Assembly: GCF_006715005.1 (NCBI RefSeq)
Contig: NZ_VFMJ01000001.1
Location: forward strand, 806,001-870,000
DNA from: Serratia marcescens
GTDB taxonomy: Bacteria; Pseudomonadota; Gammaproteobacteria; Enterobacterales; Enterobacteriaceae
Length of the DNA stretch: 64,000 nucleotides
Reading direction: 5' to 3'
The position numbers and the translations under genes were made by a program. Every line of letters begins with the position of its first letter. Position 1 is the first letter of the stretch. Below the pieces are notes generated by a model. The model was given only the letters and a program-made list of their open reading frames with translations. It was not told the origin of the DNA and searched no databases. Below, one piece after another: positions 47,136 through 58,922 of this stretch.

Positions 47136-48080
47136 ATGACAACTGCAAATCGTCCGATACTTAATCTCGACCTCGATCTGCTAAGAACCTTTGTTGCGGT
47201 TGCTGATTTGAATACCTTTGCGGCGGCGGCTGTCGCCGTATGCCGTACTCAATCAGCCGTCAGTCAACAAATGCAGCGATTAGAGCAACTGGTCGGCAAA
47301 GAACTGTTTGCCCGCCATGGGCGTAACAAACTCCTGACTGAGCATGGTATTCAGCTTCTCGGTTATGCCAGGAAGATCCTGCGCTTTAACGACGAAGCCT
47401 GTACCTCGCTGATGTACAACAATATTAAAGGTGTTCTGACCATCGGCGCTTCCGACGACACCGCCGATACCATTCTGCCTTTCCTGTTGAACCGCGTGAC
47501 CGCCATCTATCCAAAGTTGGCCATTGACGTGCGCGTAAAGCGCAGCTCGACGATGGTCGATCTGCTGGAAGAGGGCGAGATCGATCTGGCGGTGACCACG
47601 GCCGATCCGGCCGGACATCCTCATATCGTGCTGCGCACATCGCCGACGCTGTGGTACTGCGCCGCCGATTACCACTATCAGGCGGGCGAACCGATCCCGT
47701 TGGTGGTGATGGATGAGCCAAGCCCGTTCCGCGCGCTGGCGATCAAACAGTTGGACGAAGCCGGTATCCCGTGGCGCATCGCCTACGTCGCCTCCACGCT
47801 GTCCGCGGTGCGGGCGGCCTGTAAGGCCGGCCTGGGCGTGACCGCGCGGCCGATCGAGATGATGAGCCCCGATCTGCGAGTGCTGGGGGCGGTGGAAGGT
47901 TTGCCGCCGCTGCCGGATACCCAGTATGCGCTGTGCAAAAACGCGCAGTGCAGCAATGAGCTGGCGATGGCCATCTTCAGCGCAATGCAGGGCGGCAATG
48001 ACGGTTATGGCTTCAACGGCGCGGAAACCGGTCTCCAGGGCGATCAGGATGACGCCAGCCTGGTGGACGAAGAAGAATAA
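47136..48080 (+). CDS. hexS: HexS/LrhA, LysR-type global regulator
   Basis: The 314-residue protein has an N-terminal LysR helix-turn-helix ([20 protein letters not shown], about residues 26-45) and a substrate-binding-like effector domain. It is the ortholog of E. coli LrhA and Pectobacterium HexA. In S. marcescens the protein known as HexS represses swarming and prodigiosin; in E. coli LrhA represses flhDC. Its place between alaA and nuoA matches E. coli. The C-terminus is an acidic tail ([10 protein letters not shown]). Confidence 0.93.
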   Translation: MTTANRPILNLDLDLLRTFVAVADLNTFAAAAVAVCRTQSAVSQQMQRLEQLVGKELFARHGRNKLLTEHGIQLLGYARKILRFNDEACTSLMYNNIKGVLTIGASDDTADTILPFLLNRVTAIYPKLAIDVRVKRSSTMVDLLEEGEIDLAVTTADPAGHPHIVLRTSPTLWYCAADYHYQAGEPIPLVVMDEPSPFRALAIKQLDEAGIPWRIAYVASTLSAVRAACKAGLGVTARPIEMMSPDLRVLGAVEGLPPLPDTQYALCKNAQCSNELAMAIFSAMQGGNDGYGFNGAETGLQGDQDDASLVDEEE

Positions 48081-48102
48081 CGCCGCGGCGTTAGATCTGA
48101 TG

Positions 48103-48132
48103 AAAACCTCTGCTTCGGCGGAGGTTTTTTTT
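48103..48132 (+). terminator. Terminator after hexS
   Basis: ACCTCTGC pairs with GCGGAGGT around TTCG, followed by eight T. Confidence 0.88.
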
Positions 48133-48787
48133 GCCCTTTTTTTGACTGTTTTTACTGTTATAGGGGTTTAATGACAATTTTGTTATGAGTTGGCTGTTTT
48201 GATAACTTTTAAGCGTTACTGAAAAGAGAGTTTGGCCGGGTTTAATACGCTGCGTTTATTTTTTGAGCAATAAGATTGAATGGGTTAAAGGCATGGTAAT
48301 GGTATGGGTATTTTGATAGCTTATAGCGGCCGTTTTTGCGGCTTAATTTGAGGAAAATTGTTAAAGGGCCACACTTTTTTTGAGGATTTATGCTGAAAAC
48401 GTGTCCTGGATCAAAAAAATACCCCTAGGTAGTGAGTGGAAGAACAGGGAATTCCTGAGACAATGGTATAGTAAAACTGAAATGTGCATGTTGGTTTATA
48501 TCTATCTGTTTCTACACAAAAATTAACTGACACGATTTAGCCTGTCCCTGGCGCATCAAATGTTAATCAAATGATACGTATGTAAACTAGTGTGTAGATA
48601 CTTTTGTCAAAGTTGACAAAAGGTTATAGAAAGGAGTAAAAAGCCCACAGAAAAACGCTGCCTAACTCGCTGTAAAAGCAGTTTGTTTGTGTGGTTATTT
48701 ATCCTTCCCTTAAATCGATGTGGCGCACTAACTGCCGGTGACAAGAGCAGTGCGATCGACGCCACTTTTGATGAGTAAGCATAGAGT
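48133..48787 (+). other. nuo operon control region
   Basis: These 655 AT-rich bases precede nuoA and hold no convincing gene. The E. coli nuo promoter region is also long and is controlled by NarL, ArcA, FNR and others. One NarL-type heptamer (TACCCCT, about 48420-48426) is visible, and an AT-rich stretch follows, but I cannot place the promoter with confidence. Confidence 0.5.
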
Positions 48788-49225
48788 ATGTCAACAACCA
48801 CTGAAGTTATCGCTCATCACTGGGCGCTCGCCGTATTTCTCGTCGTGGCTATCGGGCTCTGCGGCTTAATGCTGCTGGGTGCGTTCTTCTTGGGCGGGAG
48901 AGCCCGGGCGCGCGCCAAACACACCCCGTTTGAATCAGGCATCGACTCGGTCGGTACGGCGCGCATGCGCTTGTCCGCCAAGTTCTACCTGGTGGCCATG
49001 TTCTTCGTTATTTTCGACGTTGAAGCCTTATACCTGTATGCCTGGTCGGTCTCGGTTCGCGAGAGCGGTTGGGTAGGCTTTATCGAAGCCGCCATTTTCA
49101 TTTTGGTGCTATTGGCCGGTCTGGTTTATCTGGTGCGCATCGGCGCGTTGGATTGGACTCCGGCGCGTTCCCAACGCCGCAGCAAACCGAGCACGATCAC
49201 TAACACCAACAGTCATCCGCAGTAA
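48788..49225 (+). CDS. nuoA: NuoA, complex I membrane subunit
   Basis: The 145-residue subunit has three membrane helices and the conserved [20 protein letters not shown] loop near residue 50, which in complex I lies close to the quinone site. It is the first gene of the nuoA-N operon encoding NADH:ubiquinone oxidoreductase. The C-terminal tail is basic and low in complexity, as in relatives. Confidence 0.96.
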   Translation: MSTTTEVIAHHWALAVFLVVAIGLCGLMLLGAFFLGGRARARAKHTPFESGIDSVGTARMRLSAKFYLVAMFFVIFDVEALYLYAWSVSVRESGWVGFIEAAIFILVLLAGLVYLVRIGALDWTPARSQRRSKPSTITNTNSHPQ

Positions 49226-49240
49226 CAGCGAGGCATTAAG

Positions 49241-49915
49241 ATGGACTATACGCTCACCCGCATAGACCCGAACGGTGAGAACGACCGTTATCCCCTGCAA
49301 AAACAGGAGATCGTCGCCGATCCCCTGGAACAACAGGTCCACCGCACGGTTTACATGGGTAAACTCGAACATGCGCTGCATGACATGGTGAACTGGGGGC
49401 GTAAAAACTCTATTTGGCCGTATAACTTCGGCCTTTCGTGCTGTTACGTGGAGATGGTGACGTCGTTTACCGCCGTTCACGACGTGGCGCGTTTCGGTGC
49501 GGAAGTACTGCGCGCCTCCCCGCGTCAGGCTGACCTGATGGTGGTGGCCGGTACCTGTTTCACCAAGATGGCCCCGGTCATCCAACGCCTGTACGAGCAG
49601 ATGCTGGAGCCTAAGTGGGTGATCTCGATGGGCGCCTGCGCCAACTCCGGCGGCATGTACGACATCTATTCCGTGGTGCAGGGCGTGGACAAGTTCCTGC
49701 CGGTCGATGTGTACATTCCCGGCTGTCCGCCGCGTCCGGAAGCCTACATGCAAGCGCTGATGCTGCTGCAGGAATCCATCGGCAAAGAACGTCGCCCGCT
49801 GTCGTGGGTTGTCGGCGATCAGGGCGTTTACCGCGCCAATATGCAGTCTGAAAGAGAGCGTAAACACGGCGAGCGCATCGCGGTGACCAACCTCCGGACG
49901 CCTGACGAGATTTAA
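49241..49915 (+). CDS. nuoB: NuoB, complex I subunit carrying cluster N2
   Basis: The 224-residue peripheral subunit binds the terminal iron-sulfur cluster N2, which gives electrons to ubiquinone. The ligands are Cys67, Cys68, Cys133 and Cys162 (in [15 protein letters not shown] and [10 protein letters not shown]). Spacing to nuoA is 15 bases. The following 96 bases before nuoC have no gene. Confidence 0.97.
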   Translation: MDYTLTRIDPNGENDRYPLQKQEIVADPLEQQVHRTVYMGKLEHALHDMVNWGRKNSIWPYNFGLSCCYVEMVTSFTAVHDVARFGAEVLRASPRQADLMVVAGTCFTKMAPVIQRLYEQMLEPKWVISMGACANSGGMYDIYSVVQGVDKFLPVDVYIPGCPPRPEAYMQALMLLQESIGKERRPLSWVVGDQGVYRANMQSERERKHGERIAVTNLRTPDEI

Positions 49916-50011
49916 GACGTTCATTTAACGTCCATCTTAGTGCGCTATTGGTTAACACAGCGAAAAGTGAAACTTGCGGCGAATAACCCTTTAGTGTGGT
50001 GAAAAAAAATT

Positions 50012-51808
50012 ATGACAGATTTGACGACGCACGACGCCTTGCCTGCCTGGCAGACCCGAGATCACCTTGACGACCCGGTGATCGGCGAACTGCGCAACCG
50101 TTTTGGGCCGGAAGCCTTTACTGTTCAGGCTACCCGTACCGGCATGCCCGTGGTATGGGTTAAACCTGACCAGTTGCTGGAAGTAATGACGTTCCTGAGA
50201 AAACAGCCGAAGCCGTATGTCATGCTGTTCGATCTGCATGGCGTGGACGAACGTCTTCGCACCCACCGCGACGGCCTGCCCGCTGCGGATTTCTCCGTTT
50301 TCTACCATCTGATTTCCATCGAACGCAACCGCGACATCATGCTGAAGGTGGCGCTGTCTGAAAAAGACCTGCACGTGCCGACGGCGACCAAGGTGTTCCC
50401 TAACGCCAACTGGTATGAGCGCGAAACCTGGGAGATGTTCGGCATCACCTTCGACGGCCACCCGCACCTGTCGCGCATCATGATGCCGCAGACCTGGGAA
50501 GGGCACCCGCTGCGCAAGGACTACCCGGCGCGTGCCACCGAATTCGATCCTTTCGTGCTGACCAAGCAGAAAGAAGATCTGGAGATGGAAGCGCTGACCT
50601 TCAAGCCGGAAGACTGGGGCATGAAGCGCGGCACCGAGAACGAAGACTTCATGTTCCTCAACCTCGGCCCGAACCACCCGTCCGCGCACGGTGCGTTCCG
50701 CATCATTCTGCAGCTGGACGGCGAAGAGATCGTCGACTGCGTGCCGGATATAGGCTATCACCACCGTGGCGCCGAGAAGATGGGCGAGCGTCAATCCTGG
50801 CACAGCTACATTCCGTACACCGACCGTATCGAGTACCTCGGCGGCTGTGTGAACGAAATGCCTTACGTGCTGGCGGTCGAGAAGCTGGCCGGCATCAAGG
50901 TGCCTGAGCGCGTCGACACCATCCGCGTGATGCTGTCCGAGTTGTTCCGCATCAACAGCCACCTGCTGTACATCTCCACCTTCATTCAGGACGTCGGCGC
51001 GATGACCCCGGTGTTCTTCGCCTTTACCGACCGTCAGAAAATCTACGATCTGGTGGAAGCGATCACCGGTTTCCGTATGCACCCGGCCTGGTTCCGCATC
51101 GGCGGCGTCGCGCACGATCTGCCGCGCGGCTGGGATCGTCTGCTGCGTGAATTCCTCGACTGGATGCCGAAGCGTCTGGACTCCTACGTGAAAGCGGCGC
51201 TGAAGAACAGCATCCTGAAAGGCCGTTCCATCGGCGTAGCGTCTTACAACGCCAAAGAAGCGCTGGAGTGGGGCGTGACCGGTGCCGGCTTGCGTGCCAC
51301 CGGCGTCGAGTTCGATGTGCGTAAATGGCGTCCTTACTCCGGCTATGAGAACTTCGACTTCGAAGTGCCGGTGGGCGATGGCAACAGCGACTGCTACACC
51401 CGCGTGATGCTGAAGGTGGAAGAGCTGCGCCAGAGCCTGCGCATCCTCGAACAGTGCCTGAACAACATGCCGGAAGGCCCGTTCAAGGCCGATCACCCGC
51501 TGACCACGCCGCCGCCGAAAGAGCGTACGCTGCAGCACATTGAAACGCTGATCACCCACTTCCTGCAGGTTTCCTGGGGCCCGGTGATGCCAGCCAACGA
51601 ATCATTCCAGATGATTGAAGCCACCAAAGGGATCAACAGCTACTACCTGACCAGCGACGGCAGCACCATGAGCTACCGCACACGGGTACGTACGCCGAGC
51701 TTTGCGCACCTGCAGCAGATCCCATCGGTCATCCGAGGCAGCCTGGTTTCCGACCTGATCGTCTATCTGGGTAGTATCGATTTTGTAATGTCAGATGTGG
51801 ACCGCTAA
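50012..51808 (+). CDS. nuoC: NuoCD, fused complex I subunits C and D
   Basis: The 598-residue protein fuses NuoC (about residues 1-180, ending near [10 protein letters not shown]) to NuoD (from about 205, with [14 protein letters not shown]). The NuoD part forms the quinone pocket together with NuoB; the conserved HRGAEKMGE is near residue 250. Fusion is normal for enteric bacteria. nuoE follows after two bases. Confidence 0.97.
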   Translation: MTDLTTHDALPAWQTRDHLDDPVIGELRNRFGPEAFTVQATRTGMPVVWVKPDQLLEVMTFLRKQPKPYVMLFDLHGVDERLRTHRDGLPAADFSVFYHLISIERNRDIMLKVALSEKDLHVPTATKVFPNANWYERETWEMFGITFDGHPHLSRIMMPQTWEGHPLRKDYPARATEFDPFVLTKQKEDLEMEALTFKPEDWGMKRGTENEDFMFLNLGPNHPSAHGAFRIILQLDGEEIVDCVPDIGYHHRGAEKMGERQSWHSYIPYTDRIEYLGGCVNEMPYVLAVEKLAGIKVPERVDTIRVMLSELFRINSHLLYISTFIQDVGAMTPVFFAFTDRQKIYDLVEAITGFRMHPAWFRIGGVAHDLPRGWDRLLREFLDWMPKRLDSYVKAALKNSILKGRSIGVASYNAKEALEWGVTGAGLRATGVEFDVRKWRPYSGYENFDFEVPVGDGNSDCYTRVMLKVEELRQSLRILEQCLNNMPEGPFKADHPLTTPPPKERTLQHIETLITHFLQVSWGPVMPANESFQMIEATKGINSYYLTSDGSTMSYRTRVRTPSFAHLQQIPSVIRGSLVSDLIVYLGSIDFVMSDVDR

Positions 51809-51810
51809 CT

Positions 51811-52362
51811 ATGCACTCTCAAAAAGACAATCACGCAGTCAATGATGCGCTCGAGCCCATCAATGCAGCCGCTCCTCAGAGCGGCGTTGATGCATTTGTT
51901 CTGAGCGCGGAAGAACGTGATGCGATCGAGCACGAAAAGCACCATTACGAGGATCCGCGCGCCGCTTCCATCGAAGCACTGAAAATTGTGCAGAAGCAGC
52001 GCGGCTGGGTTCCGGACGGTGCGATTTACGCCATCGCGGAAGTGCTGGGCATCCCCGCCAGCGACGTAGAAGGCGTGGCCACGTTCTACAGCCAGATTTT
52101 CCGTCAGCCAGTAGGACGTCACGTGATCCGTTATTGTGACAGCGTTGTTTGTCACATCACCGGTTACCAGGGCATTCAGGCCGCTATCGAGAAGAAGCTG
52201 AACATCAAACCGGGTCAAACCACCTTTGATGGCCGCTTCACGCTGCTGCCGACCTGCTGTCTGGGCAACTGCGATAAAGGGCCGACCATGATGATTGATG
52301 AGGACACTCACAGTCAGCTGAAGCCTGAAGATATCGAGACGCTACTGGAGCAGTATCAATGA
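51811..52362 (+). CDS. nuoE: NuoE, complex I 24-kDa-type subunit
   Basis: The 183-residue subunit binds the [2Fe-2S] cluster N1a through Cys109, Cys114, Cys150 and Cys154. Compared with E. coli it has about 17 extra residues at the N-terminus, a polar stretch before the conserved FxLSxxERxAIEHE. It forms the NADH module with NuoF and NuoG. Its stop overlaps the nuoF start (ATGA). Confidence 0.96.
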   Translation: MHSQKDNHAVNDALEPINAAAPQSGVDAFVLSAEERDAIEHEKHHYEDPRAASIEALKIVQKQRGWVPDGAIYAIAEVLGIPASDVEGVATFYSQIFRQPVGRHVIRYCDSVVCHITGYQGIQAAIEKKLNIKPGQTTFDGRFTLLPTCCLGNCDKGPTMMIDEDTHSQLKPEDIETLLEQYQ

Positions 52363-53705
52363 CCAAGCACATTGTACGCACTCCCGAAACGCATCCGCTG
52401 ACCTGGCGTCTGCGCGATGACAAGCAGCCGCTGTGGCTGGACGAATACCGCAGTAAAAACGGCTATGCCGGCGCAGAAAAGGCCCTCAAAGGCCTGGCCC
52501 CGGACGAGATCGTCGGCCTGGTGAAAGACTCCGGGCTGAAGGGCCGCGGCGGCGCGGGCTTCTCCACCGGTTTGAAGTGGAGCCTGATGCCGAAGGACGA
52601 ATCCATGAACATCCGTTACCTGCTGTGTAACGCCGATGAGATGGAGCCGGGCACCTATAAAGACCGTCTGCTGATGGAGCAGCTGCCGCACCTGCTGGTG
52701 GAAGGCATGCTGATCTCCGCGTTCGCGCTGAAAGCCTACCGCGGCTACATCTTCCTGCGCGGCGAGTACATCGAAGCGGCAGCGCACCTGCGTCGCGCCA
52801 TCGCGGAAGCCACCGAAGCCGGCTATCTGGGCAAGAACATTCTCGGCACCGGATTTGATTTCGAGCTGATCGTGCACACCGGCGCTGGCCGTTACATCTG
52901 CGGCGAAGAAACTGCGCTGATCAACTCGCTGGAAGGCCGCCGCGCCAACCCGCGTTCCAAGCCGCCATTCCCGGCCAGCGCCGGCGTCTGGGGCAAGCCG
53001 ACCTGCGTTAACAACGTCGAAACCCTGTGCAACGTGCCGGCCATTCTGGCGAACGGCGTGGAGTGGTACACCGGCATCTCCGGCAGTGAAGACAAAGGCA
53101 CCAAGCTGATGGGCTTCTCCGGCCGGGTGAAAAATCCGGGCGTCTGGGAACTGCCATTCGGCACCACCGCGCGCGAGATCCTGGAAGACTACGCCGGCGG
53201 CATGCGCGACGGTCTGCGTTTCAAAGCCTGGCAGCCGGGCGGTGCGGGGACCGACTTCCTGACCGCCGATCACCTCGACCTGCCGATGGAATACGGCGCG
53301 ATCGGCAAAGCCGGCAGCCGTCTCGGCACCGCGCTGGCGATGGCGGTAGACCACGAGATTGGCATGGTGCCGCTGGTGCGCAACCTGGAAGAGTTCTTCG
53401 CTCGCGAGTCCTGCGGCTGGTGTACGCCATGCCGCGACGGCCTGCCGTGGAGCGTGAAGATCCTGCGTGCGTTGGAGAACGGCGAAGGGCAGCCGGGGGA
53501 TATCGAAACCCTCGAACAGCTGTGCCGTTCCCTCGGCCCGGGCAAAACCTTCTGCGCCCACGCGCCAGGTGCCGTAGAGCCACTGCAAAGCGCGATTAAA
53601 TATTTCCGTGAAGAGTTCGAGGCGGGTATCGCCGTGCAGCACTTCGGCAACGCCCATGCGATTGGCGGCATTCAGCCGAACAATCTGCTGAAGCAGCGCT
53701 GGTAA
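52359..53705 (+). CDS. nuoF: NuoF, complex I NADH- and FMN-binding subunit
   Basis: The 448-residue subunit oxidises NADH and passes electrons to FMN and cluster N3. The nucleotide-binding [16 protein letters not shown] is near residue 63, the FMN/NADH region with [15 protein letters not shown] near 180, and the N3 cysteines in [12 protein letters not shown] near 350 with a fourth near residue 398. It is followed by 77 bases before nuoG. Confidence 0.97.
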   Translation: MTKHIVRTPETHPLTWRLRDDKQPLWLDEYRSKNGYAGAEKALKGLAPDEIVGLVKDSGLKGRGGAGFSTGLKWSLMPKDESMNIRYLLCNADEMEPGTYKDRLLMEQLPHLLVEGMLISAFALKAYRGYIFLRGEYIEAAAHLRRAIAEATEAGYLGKNILGTGFDFELIVHTGAGRYICGEETALINSLEGRRANPRSKPPFPASAGVWGKPTCVNNVETLCNVPAILANGVEWYTGISGSEDKGTKLMGFSGRVKNPGVWELPFGTTAREILEDYAGGMRDGLRFKAWQPGGAGTDFLTADHLDLPMEYGAIGKAGSRLGTALAMAVDHEIGMVPLVRNLEEFFARESCGWCTPCRDGLPWSVKILRALENGEGQPGDIETLEQLCRSLGPGKTFCAHAPGAVEPLQSAIKYFREEFEAGIAVQHFGNAHAIGGIQPNNLLKQRW

Positions 53706-53782
53706 GCCGAACTCGCCCGAACACGGCCAGAATTTTTGATTAACGCCTGCCGCAAGGCAGGCCACTTGGAAGCATGCTGACT

Positions 53783-56521
53783 ATGGCTACGATTCATGTA
53801 GACGGCAAAGAGTATGAGGTAGACGGAGCGGACAACCTGCTGCAGGCTTGTCTTTCCCTCGGGCTTGATATTCCTTACTTTTGCTGGCATCCGGCGCTGG
53901 GAAGCGTCGGCGCTTGCCGCCAATGTGCGGTAAAGCAATACCAAAACGCGGAAGATACGCGCGGCCGTTTGGTGATGTCCTGTATGACCCCGGCATCCGA
54001 TGGCACCTTCATCTCCATCGATGACGGCGAAGCGAAGCAGTTCCGTGAAAGCGTGGTCGAGTGGTTGATGACCAACCACCCGCACGACTGCCCGGTTTGT
54101 GAAGAAGGCGGTAACTGTCACCTGCAGGATATGACGGTAATGACCGGCCACAGCTTCCGCCGCTACCGCTTCACCAAGCGTACCCACAACAACCAGGAGC
54201 TGGGGCCGTTTATCTCGCACGAGATGAACCGCTGCATCGCCTGCTACCGCTGCGTGCGTTACTACAAAGACTATGCGGACGGCACCGACTTCGGCGTGTA
54301 CGGCGCGCACGACAACGTCTACTTCGGTCGCCCGGAAAGCGGCACGCTGGAAAGCGAGTTCTCCGGCAACCTGGTGGAAGTGTGCCCGACCGGCGTATTC
54401 ACCGACAAAACGCACTCCGAACGCTACAACCGTAAATGGGACATGCAGTTCGCGCCGAGCATTTGCCAGCAGTGCAGCATCGGCTGTAACACCAGCCCGG
54501 GCGAACGCTATGGCGAGCTGCGCCGTATCGAAAACCGTTACAACGGCAGCGTGAACCACTACTTCCTGTGCGACCGCGGTCGTTTCGGTTACGGCTACGT
54601 CAACCAGAAAGATCGTCCGCGTCAACCGCAGCAGCTGCGCGGCGATGACTGGATCACCCTGAACGCCGAGCAGGCGATGCAGGGCGCGGCGGACATCCTG
54701 CGTCAGGCGAAGAAAACCATCGGCATCGGCTCCCCGCGCGCCAGCCTGGAAAGCAACTTCGCACTGCGCGAGCTGGTCGGCGCCGAGAACTACTACACCG
54801 GTATCGCTCAGGCAGAGCAATCACGCCTGGCGCTGATGCTGAACGTGCTGAAAAACGGCGGCGTCCATACGCCGGCGCTGCGTGAGATCGAAGATTACGA
54901 CGCAGTGCTGGTGCTGGGCGAAGACCTGACGCAAACCGGTGCGCGTATCGCGCTGTCCGTGCGCCAGGCCGTCAAGGGGAAAGCTCGCGCGATGGCGGCG
55001 GCGCAACGCGTGGCCGACTGGCAGATCGCGGCGGTGCAGAACATCGGTCAGCACGCCAAGTACCCGCTGTTCACCACCAACGTCGATAACACCCGCCTGG
55101 ACGACATCGCCGCCTGGAACTACCGCGCGCCGGTAGATGAGCAGGCACGCTTCGGCTTTGCCATCGCGCACGCGCTGGATAGCGCAGCGCCGGCGGTGAA
55201 CGATCTGGCCGACGGCCTGAACAAGAAAGTCGATATCATCGTGCAGGCGCTGACCGGCGCACGCAAACCGCTGATCGTGACCGGCAGCAACGCCGGCAGC
55301 GAAGCCATCATCGAAGCGGCGGCCAACATCGCCAAAGCGTTGAAGGGCCGCGGTTCCGATGTCGGCATCACCTTTGTGGCGGGGGCCGCCAACAGCATGG
55401 GCCTGGCGATGATCGGCGGCGGTTCGCTCGATCAGGCGCTGGAACAGCTGGCGAGCGGCGCAGCCGACACCGCCATCGTGATGGAAAACGATCTCTATCG
55501 TCATGCGCCGGCGGCGCAGGTGGATGCAGCGTTGGCCAAGGTCAATAACCTGATCGTCGCCGACCACCAGCGCACCGCGATCATGGACAAAGCCAACCTG
55601 ATCCTCTCCTCGGCCAGCTTCGCCGAGAGCGACGGTACGCTGATCAACCAGGAAGGCCGCGCGCAGCGCTTCTTCCAGGTGTACGATCCGGCTTACTACG
55701 ACGACGCCAAGAAGAATCAGTTCACCGTGATGCTGGAAAGCTGGCGCTGGATGCACTCGCTGCACTCTACCTACACCAGCCGCCACGTGGACTGGACCCA
55801 GCTCGATGACGTGATCGCCGCTTGCGTTGCCGCGTTGCCGCAGCTGCAGGGCATCGTCGACGCCGCGCCGGACGCGACTTTCCGCATCCGCGGTCAGAAG
55901 CTGGCGCGTTCGCCGCACCGCTCCAGCGGCCGTACCGCCATGCGCGCCAACATCAGCGTGCACGAGCCGCGTCAGCCGCAGGATAAAGACACCATGTTCG
56001 CCTTCTCGATGGAAGGGAACAACAGCCCGCTGGCCGATCGTCAGCAGATCCCGTTCGCTTGGGCGCCAGGCTGGAACTCACCGCAGGCATGGAACAAGTT
56101 CCAGGCCGAAGTGGGCGGCAAACTGCGCCACGGCGATCCGGGTGTGCGCCTGATCGAAGCGGGGGAGGGCAGCCTCGGTTACTTCGACCGCGTGCCGGCC
56201 GCGTTCAACCCGGTCGACGGCTGGCGTGTCGCGCCGTACTACCACCTGTTCGGCAGCGATGAAATGTCGCAGCGCTCTCACGTGATCCAGCAGCGCATGC
56301 CGGAAGCTTACGTGATGGTCAACCCGGCCGACGCGGCGACGCTTGGCGTCAACGCGGGCAGCCTGGTGGAGTTCAGCTGTGCGGGCCAGACCCTGCGTCT
56401 GCCGGTGCGTCTGAGTGAAACCCTGACCCAAGGCCAGGTTGGTTTGCCGCTCGGCTTGCCAGGGATCCCGCCGATCTTGGTGGGTGCTAAGGTAGACAAT
56501 CTGCGGGAGGCGGCACGATGA
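53783..56521 (+). CDS. nuoG: NuoG, complex I large iron-sulfur subunit
   Basis: The 912-residue subunit begins with a [2Fe-2S] ferredoxin domain ([15 protein letters not shown]), then [14 protein letters not shown] and a 4Fe-4S region ([11 protein letters not shown]). A molybdopterin oxidoreductase-like domain without cofactor follows from about residue 220, with the N7-type cluster cysteines in CQQCSIGCN. The start at 53783 ([13 protein letters not shown]) matches the E. coli protein; an ATG three codons earlier (53774) is also possible but lies too close to the GGAAG ribosome site. Confidence 0.96.
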   Translation: MATIHVDGKEYEVDGADNLLQACLSLGLDIPYFCWHPALGSVGACRQCAVKQYQNAEDTRGRLVMSCMTPASDGTFISIDDGEAKQFRESVVEWLMTNHPHDCPVCEEGGNCHLQDMTVMTGHSFRRYRFTKRTHNNQELGPFISHEMNRCIACYRCVRYYKDYADGTDFGVYGAHDNVYFGRPESGTLESEFSGNLVEVCPTGVFTDKTHSERYNRKWDMQFAPSICQQCSIGCNTSPGERYGELRRIENRYNGSVNHYFLCDRGRFGYGYVNQKDRPRQPQQLRGDDWITLNAEQAMQGAADILRQAKKTIGIGSPRASLESNFALRELVGAENYYTGIAQAEQSRLALMLNVLKNGGVHTPALREIEDYDAVLVLGEDLTQTGARIALSVRQAVKGKARAMAAAQRVADWQIAAVQNIGQHAKYPLFTTNVDNTRLDDIAAWNYRAPVDEQARFGFAIAHALDSAAPAVNDLADGLNKKVDIIVQALTGARKPLIVTGSNAGSEAIIEAAANIAKALKGRGSDVGITFVAGAANSMGLAMIGGGSLDQALEQLASGAADTAIVMENDLYRHAPAAQVDAALAKVNNLIVADHQRTAIMDKANLILSSASFAESDGTLINQEGRAQRFFQVYDPAYYDDAKKNQFTVMLESWRWMHSLHSTYTSRHVDWTQLDDVIAACVAALPQLQGIVDAAPDATFRIRGQKLARSPHRSSGRTAMRANISVHEPRQPQDKDTMFAFSMEGNNSPLADRQQIPFAWAPGWNSPQAWNKFQAEVGGKLRHGDPGVRLIEAGEGSLGYFDRVPAAFNPVDGWRVAPYYHLFGSDEMSQRSHVIQQRMPEAYVMVNPADAATLGVNAGSLVEFSCAGQTLRLPVRLSETLTQGQVGLPLGLPGIPPILVGAKVDNLREAAR

Positions 56522-57495
56522 GCTGGTTTACCCCTGAGGTGATCGACATTCTGATCGCCATTCTTAAAGCGGTCGTGATCCTGTTGGTGGTCGTGGCGTG
56601 CGGGGCATTCATGAGCTTCGGCGAACGCCGCCTGCTCGGCCTGTTCCAGAACCGCTACGGACCGAACCGCGTAGGCTGGGGCGGCTCGCTGCAGCTGGTC
56701 GCCGACATGATCAAAATGTTCTTCAAGGAAGACTGGGTACCGAGATTCTCCGACCGGGTGATCTTCACCCTGGCGCCGATGATCGCCTTTACTTCCCTGT
56801 TGCTGGCATTTGCCATCGTTCCGGTCAGCCCGACCTGGGCGGTGTCCGATCTCAACATCGGTATTCTGTTCTTCCTGATGATGGCCGGCCTGGCGGTGTA
56901 CGCCGTGCTGTTCGCCGGATGGTCGAGCAACAACAAATACTCGCTGTTGGGCGCGATGCGCGCCTCCGCGCAAACCCTGAGCTACGAAGTGTTCATTGGC
57001 CTGTCGCTGATGGGCGTGGTGATGCAGGCGGACTCGTTCAACATGCAGGCCATCGTTGAATCCCAGGCGCACGTCTGGAACGTCATTCCGCAGTTCTTCG
57101 GCTTCGTGACCTTCGCGATCGCCGGCGTGGCGGTGTGTCACCGTCACCCGTTCGACCAGCCGGAAGCCGAGCAGGAACTGGCCGACGGTTACCACATCGA
57201 ATATTCCGGCATGAAGTTCGGTCTGTTCTTCGTGGGGGAATACATCGGTATCGTCACCGTGTCCGCCCTGATTGTGACGTTGTTCTTCGGCGGTTGGCAG
57301 GGTCCGTTCCTGCCGCCATTCATCTGGTTCGCGTTGAAAACGGCCTTCTTCATGATGATGTTCATCCTGATCCGTGCCGCGCTGCCGCGCCCGCGTTATG
57401 ACCAGGTGATGTCCTTCGGCTGGAAAGTGTGCCTGCCGTTGACGCTGCTGAACCTGCTGGCAACCGCCGCGGTCATTTTGTACAACGCTCAATAA
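56518..57495 (+). CDS. nuoH: NuoH, complex I membrane subunit at the quinone site
   Basis: The 325-residue membrane protein has about eight helices. The conserved [22 protein letters not shown] loop near residue 40 and [12 protein letters not shown] near 216 border the quinone channel. It links the peripheral arm to the proton-pumping subunits. The start overlaps the nuoG stop (ATGA). Confidence 0.97.
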   Translation: MSWFTPEVIDILIAILKAVVILLVVVACGAFMSFGERRLLGLFQNRYGPNRVGWGGSLQLVADMIKMFFKEDWVPRFSDRVIFTLAPMIAFTSLLLAFAIVPVSPTWAVSDLNIGILFFLMMAGLAVYAVLFAGWSSNNKYSLLGAMRASAQTLSYEVFIGLSLMGVVMQADSFNMQAIVESQAHVWNVIPQFFGFVTFAIAGVAVCHRHPFDQPEAEQELADGYHIEYSGMKFGLFFVGEYIGIVTVSALIVTLFFGGWQGPFLPPFIWFALKTAFFMMMFILIRAALPRPRYDQVMSFGWKVCLPLTLLNLLATAAVILYNAQ

Positions 57496-57509
57496 GGGGT
57501 GAATAAACC

Positions 57510-58052
57510 ATGACATTGAAAGAGTTAGTGGTTGGTTTCGGCACCCAGGTGCGCAGCATTTGGATGATTGGCATGCATGCCTTCGCCAAGCGCGAAACCC
57601 AGATGTATCCGGAAGAACCGGTTTACCTGCCGCCGCGCTACCGCGGCCGCATCGTGCTGACGCGCGATCCGGACGGCGAAGAGCGCTGCGTCGCCTGTAA
57701 CCTGTGTGCGGTTGCCTGCCCGGTCGGCTGTATCTCGCTGCAAAAAGCAGAGCAGAAAGACGGCCGTTGGTATCCGGAGTTCTTCCGCATCAACTTCTCG
57801 CGCTGCATTTTCTGTGGCCTGTGCGAAGAGGCTTGCCCGACTACCGCTATCCAGCTGACGCCGGATTTCGAACTGGGTGAGTACAAGCGTCAGGATCTGG
57901 TGTACGAAAAAGAAGATCTGTTGATCTCGGGGCCGGGTAAATATCCGGAATATAACTTCTACCGGATGGCCGGTATGGCGATTGACGGCAAAGCCAAAGG
58001 CGAAGCCGAAAACGAAGCCAAACCGATCGACGTCAAAGGTCTGTTGCCCTAA
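57510..58052 (+). CDS. nuoI: NuoI, complex I 8Fe ferredoxin-type subunit
   Basis: The 180-residue subunit carries two 4Fe-4S clusters (N6a, N6b) bound by [12 protein letters not shown] near residue 60 and [12 protein letters not shown] near 99. It relays electrons from NuoG to NuoB. Spacing to nuoH is 14 bases. Confidence 0.97.
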   Translation: MTLKELVVGFGTQVRSIWMIGMHAFAKRETQMYPEEPVYLPPRYRGRIVLTRDPDGEERCVACNLCAVACPVGCISLQKAEQKDGRWYPEFFRINFSRCIFCGLCEEACPTTAIQLTPDFELGEYKRQDLVYEKEDLLISGPGKYPEYNFYRMAGMAIDGKAKGEAENEAKPIDVKGLLP

Positions 58053-58065
58053 GGAGCCAGCAAGC

Positions 58066-58623
58066 ATGGAAATTGCATTTTACCTGGCAGGTTTGATTGC
58101 GGTGGCCGCGACGATTCGCGTGATCACCCATACCAACCCTGTGCATGCGCTGCTGTATCTGATCGTCTCGTTATTGGCGATCTCGGCAGTCTTCTTCTCT
58201 CTCGGCGCCTACTTTGCCGCCGCGTTGGAAATCATCGTCTATGCGGGCGCCATCATGGTGCTGTTCGTATTCGTGGTGATGATGCTGAACCTCGGCAACG
58301 TGCAGCAGCAAGAGCGCGACTGGATGAAGCCGACGGTGTGGATCGGACCTGGCCTGTTATCGCTGGCGCTGCTGGTGGTATTGATCGTCGCGATCCGCAG
58401 CGTATCCGACCAGGGTATCAGCGGCGAGATGGTCGACGCGAAGGCGGTGGGCATCAGCCTGTTCGGGCCTTACGTACTGGCGGTTGAGCTGGCCTCAATG
58501 CTGCTGTTGGCGGGTCTGGTTGTCGCCTTCCATATCGGCCGCGAGCACAAGCCTGGCGAGGTGCTGAGCAACGCGCCGGCGAGTGGCGAAATGGCGAGAA
58601 GAAAATCGGAGGAGCAAGCATGA
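58066..58623 (+). CDS. nuoJ: NuoJ, complex I membrane subunit
   Basis: The 185-residue subunit has five helices and the conserved [18 protein letters not shown] in helix 3, whose pi-bulge couples electron transfer to pumping. The ATG at 58066 has AAGGAG upstream and matches the E. coli start; a frame extending into nuoI is not used. It overlaps nuoK by four bases. Confidence 0.97.
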   Translation: MEIAFYLAGLIAVAATIRVITHTNPVHALLYLIVSLLAISAVFFSLGAYFAAALEIIVYAGAIMVLFVFVVMMLNLGNVQQQERDWMKPTVWIGPGLLSLALLVVLIVAIRSVSDQGISGEMVDAKAVGISLFGPYVLAVELASMLLLAGLVVAFHIGREHKPGEVLSNAPASGEMARRKSEEQA

Positions 58624-58922
58624 TCCCTCTTCAACACGGCCTGATCCTGGCGGCTATCCTGTTTGTGCTCGGGCTGACCGGGCTGCTGGTGCGCCGCAAC
58701 CTGCTGTTTATGCTGATCAGCCTGGAAGTGATGATCAACGCTGCGGCGTTGGCGTTTATCGTGGCGGGAAGCTACTGGGGCCAGGCGGACGGGCAGGTGA
58801 TGTACATCCTGGCGATCAGCCTGGCGGCAGCCGAGGCCAGTATCGGCCTGGCGCTGCTGCTGCAGCTCTACCGTCGTCGTCATACCCTGAATATTGATAC
58901 TGTCAGTGAGATGCGCGGATGA
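58620..58922 (+). CDS. nuoK: NuoK, complex I membrane subunit
   Basis: The 100-residue subunit has three helices. The two membrane glutamates needed for proton transfer are visible (Glu36 in [12 protein letters not shown] and a second in [13 protein letters not shown]). It overlaps nuoJ and nuoL by four bases each. Confidence 0.97.
   Translation: MIPLQHGLILAAILFVLGLTGLLVRRNLLFMLISLEVMINAAALAFIVAGSYWGQADGQVMYILAISLAAAEASIGLALLLQLYRRRHTLNIDTVSEMRG

Noticed and set aside
48607..48801. Minus-strand frame of 64 codons before nuoA
   Set aside because: It crosses the nuoA start and has no coding features.
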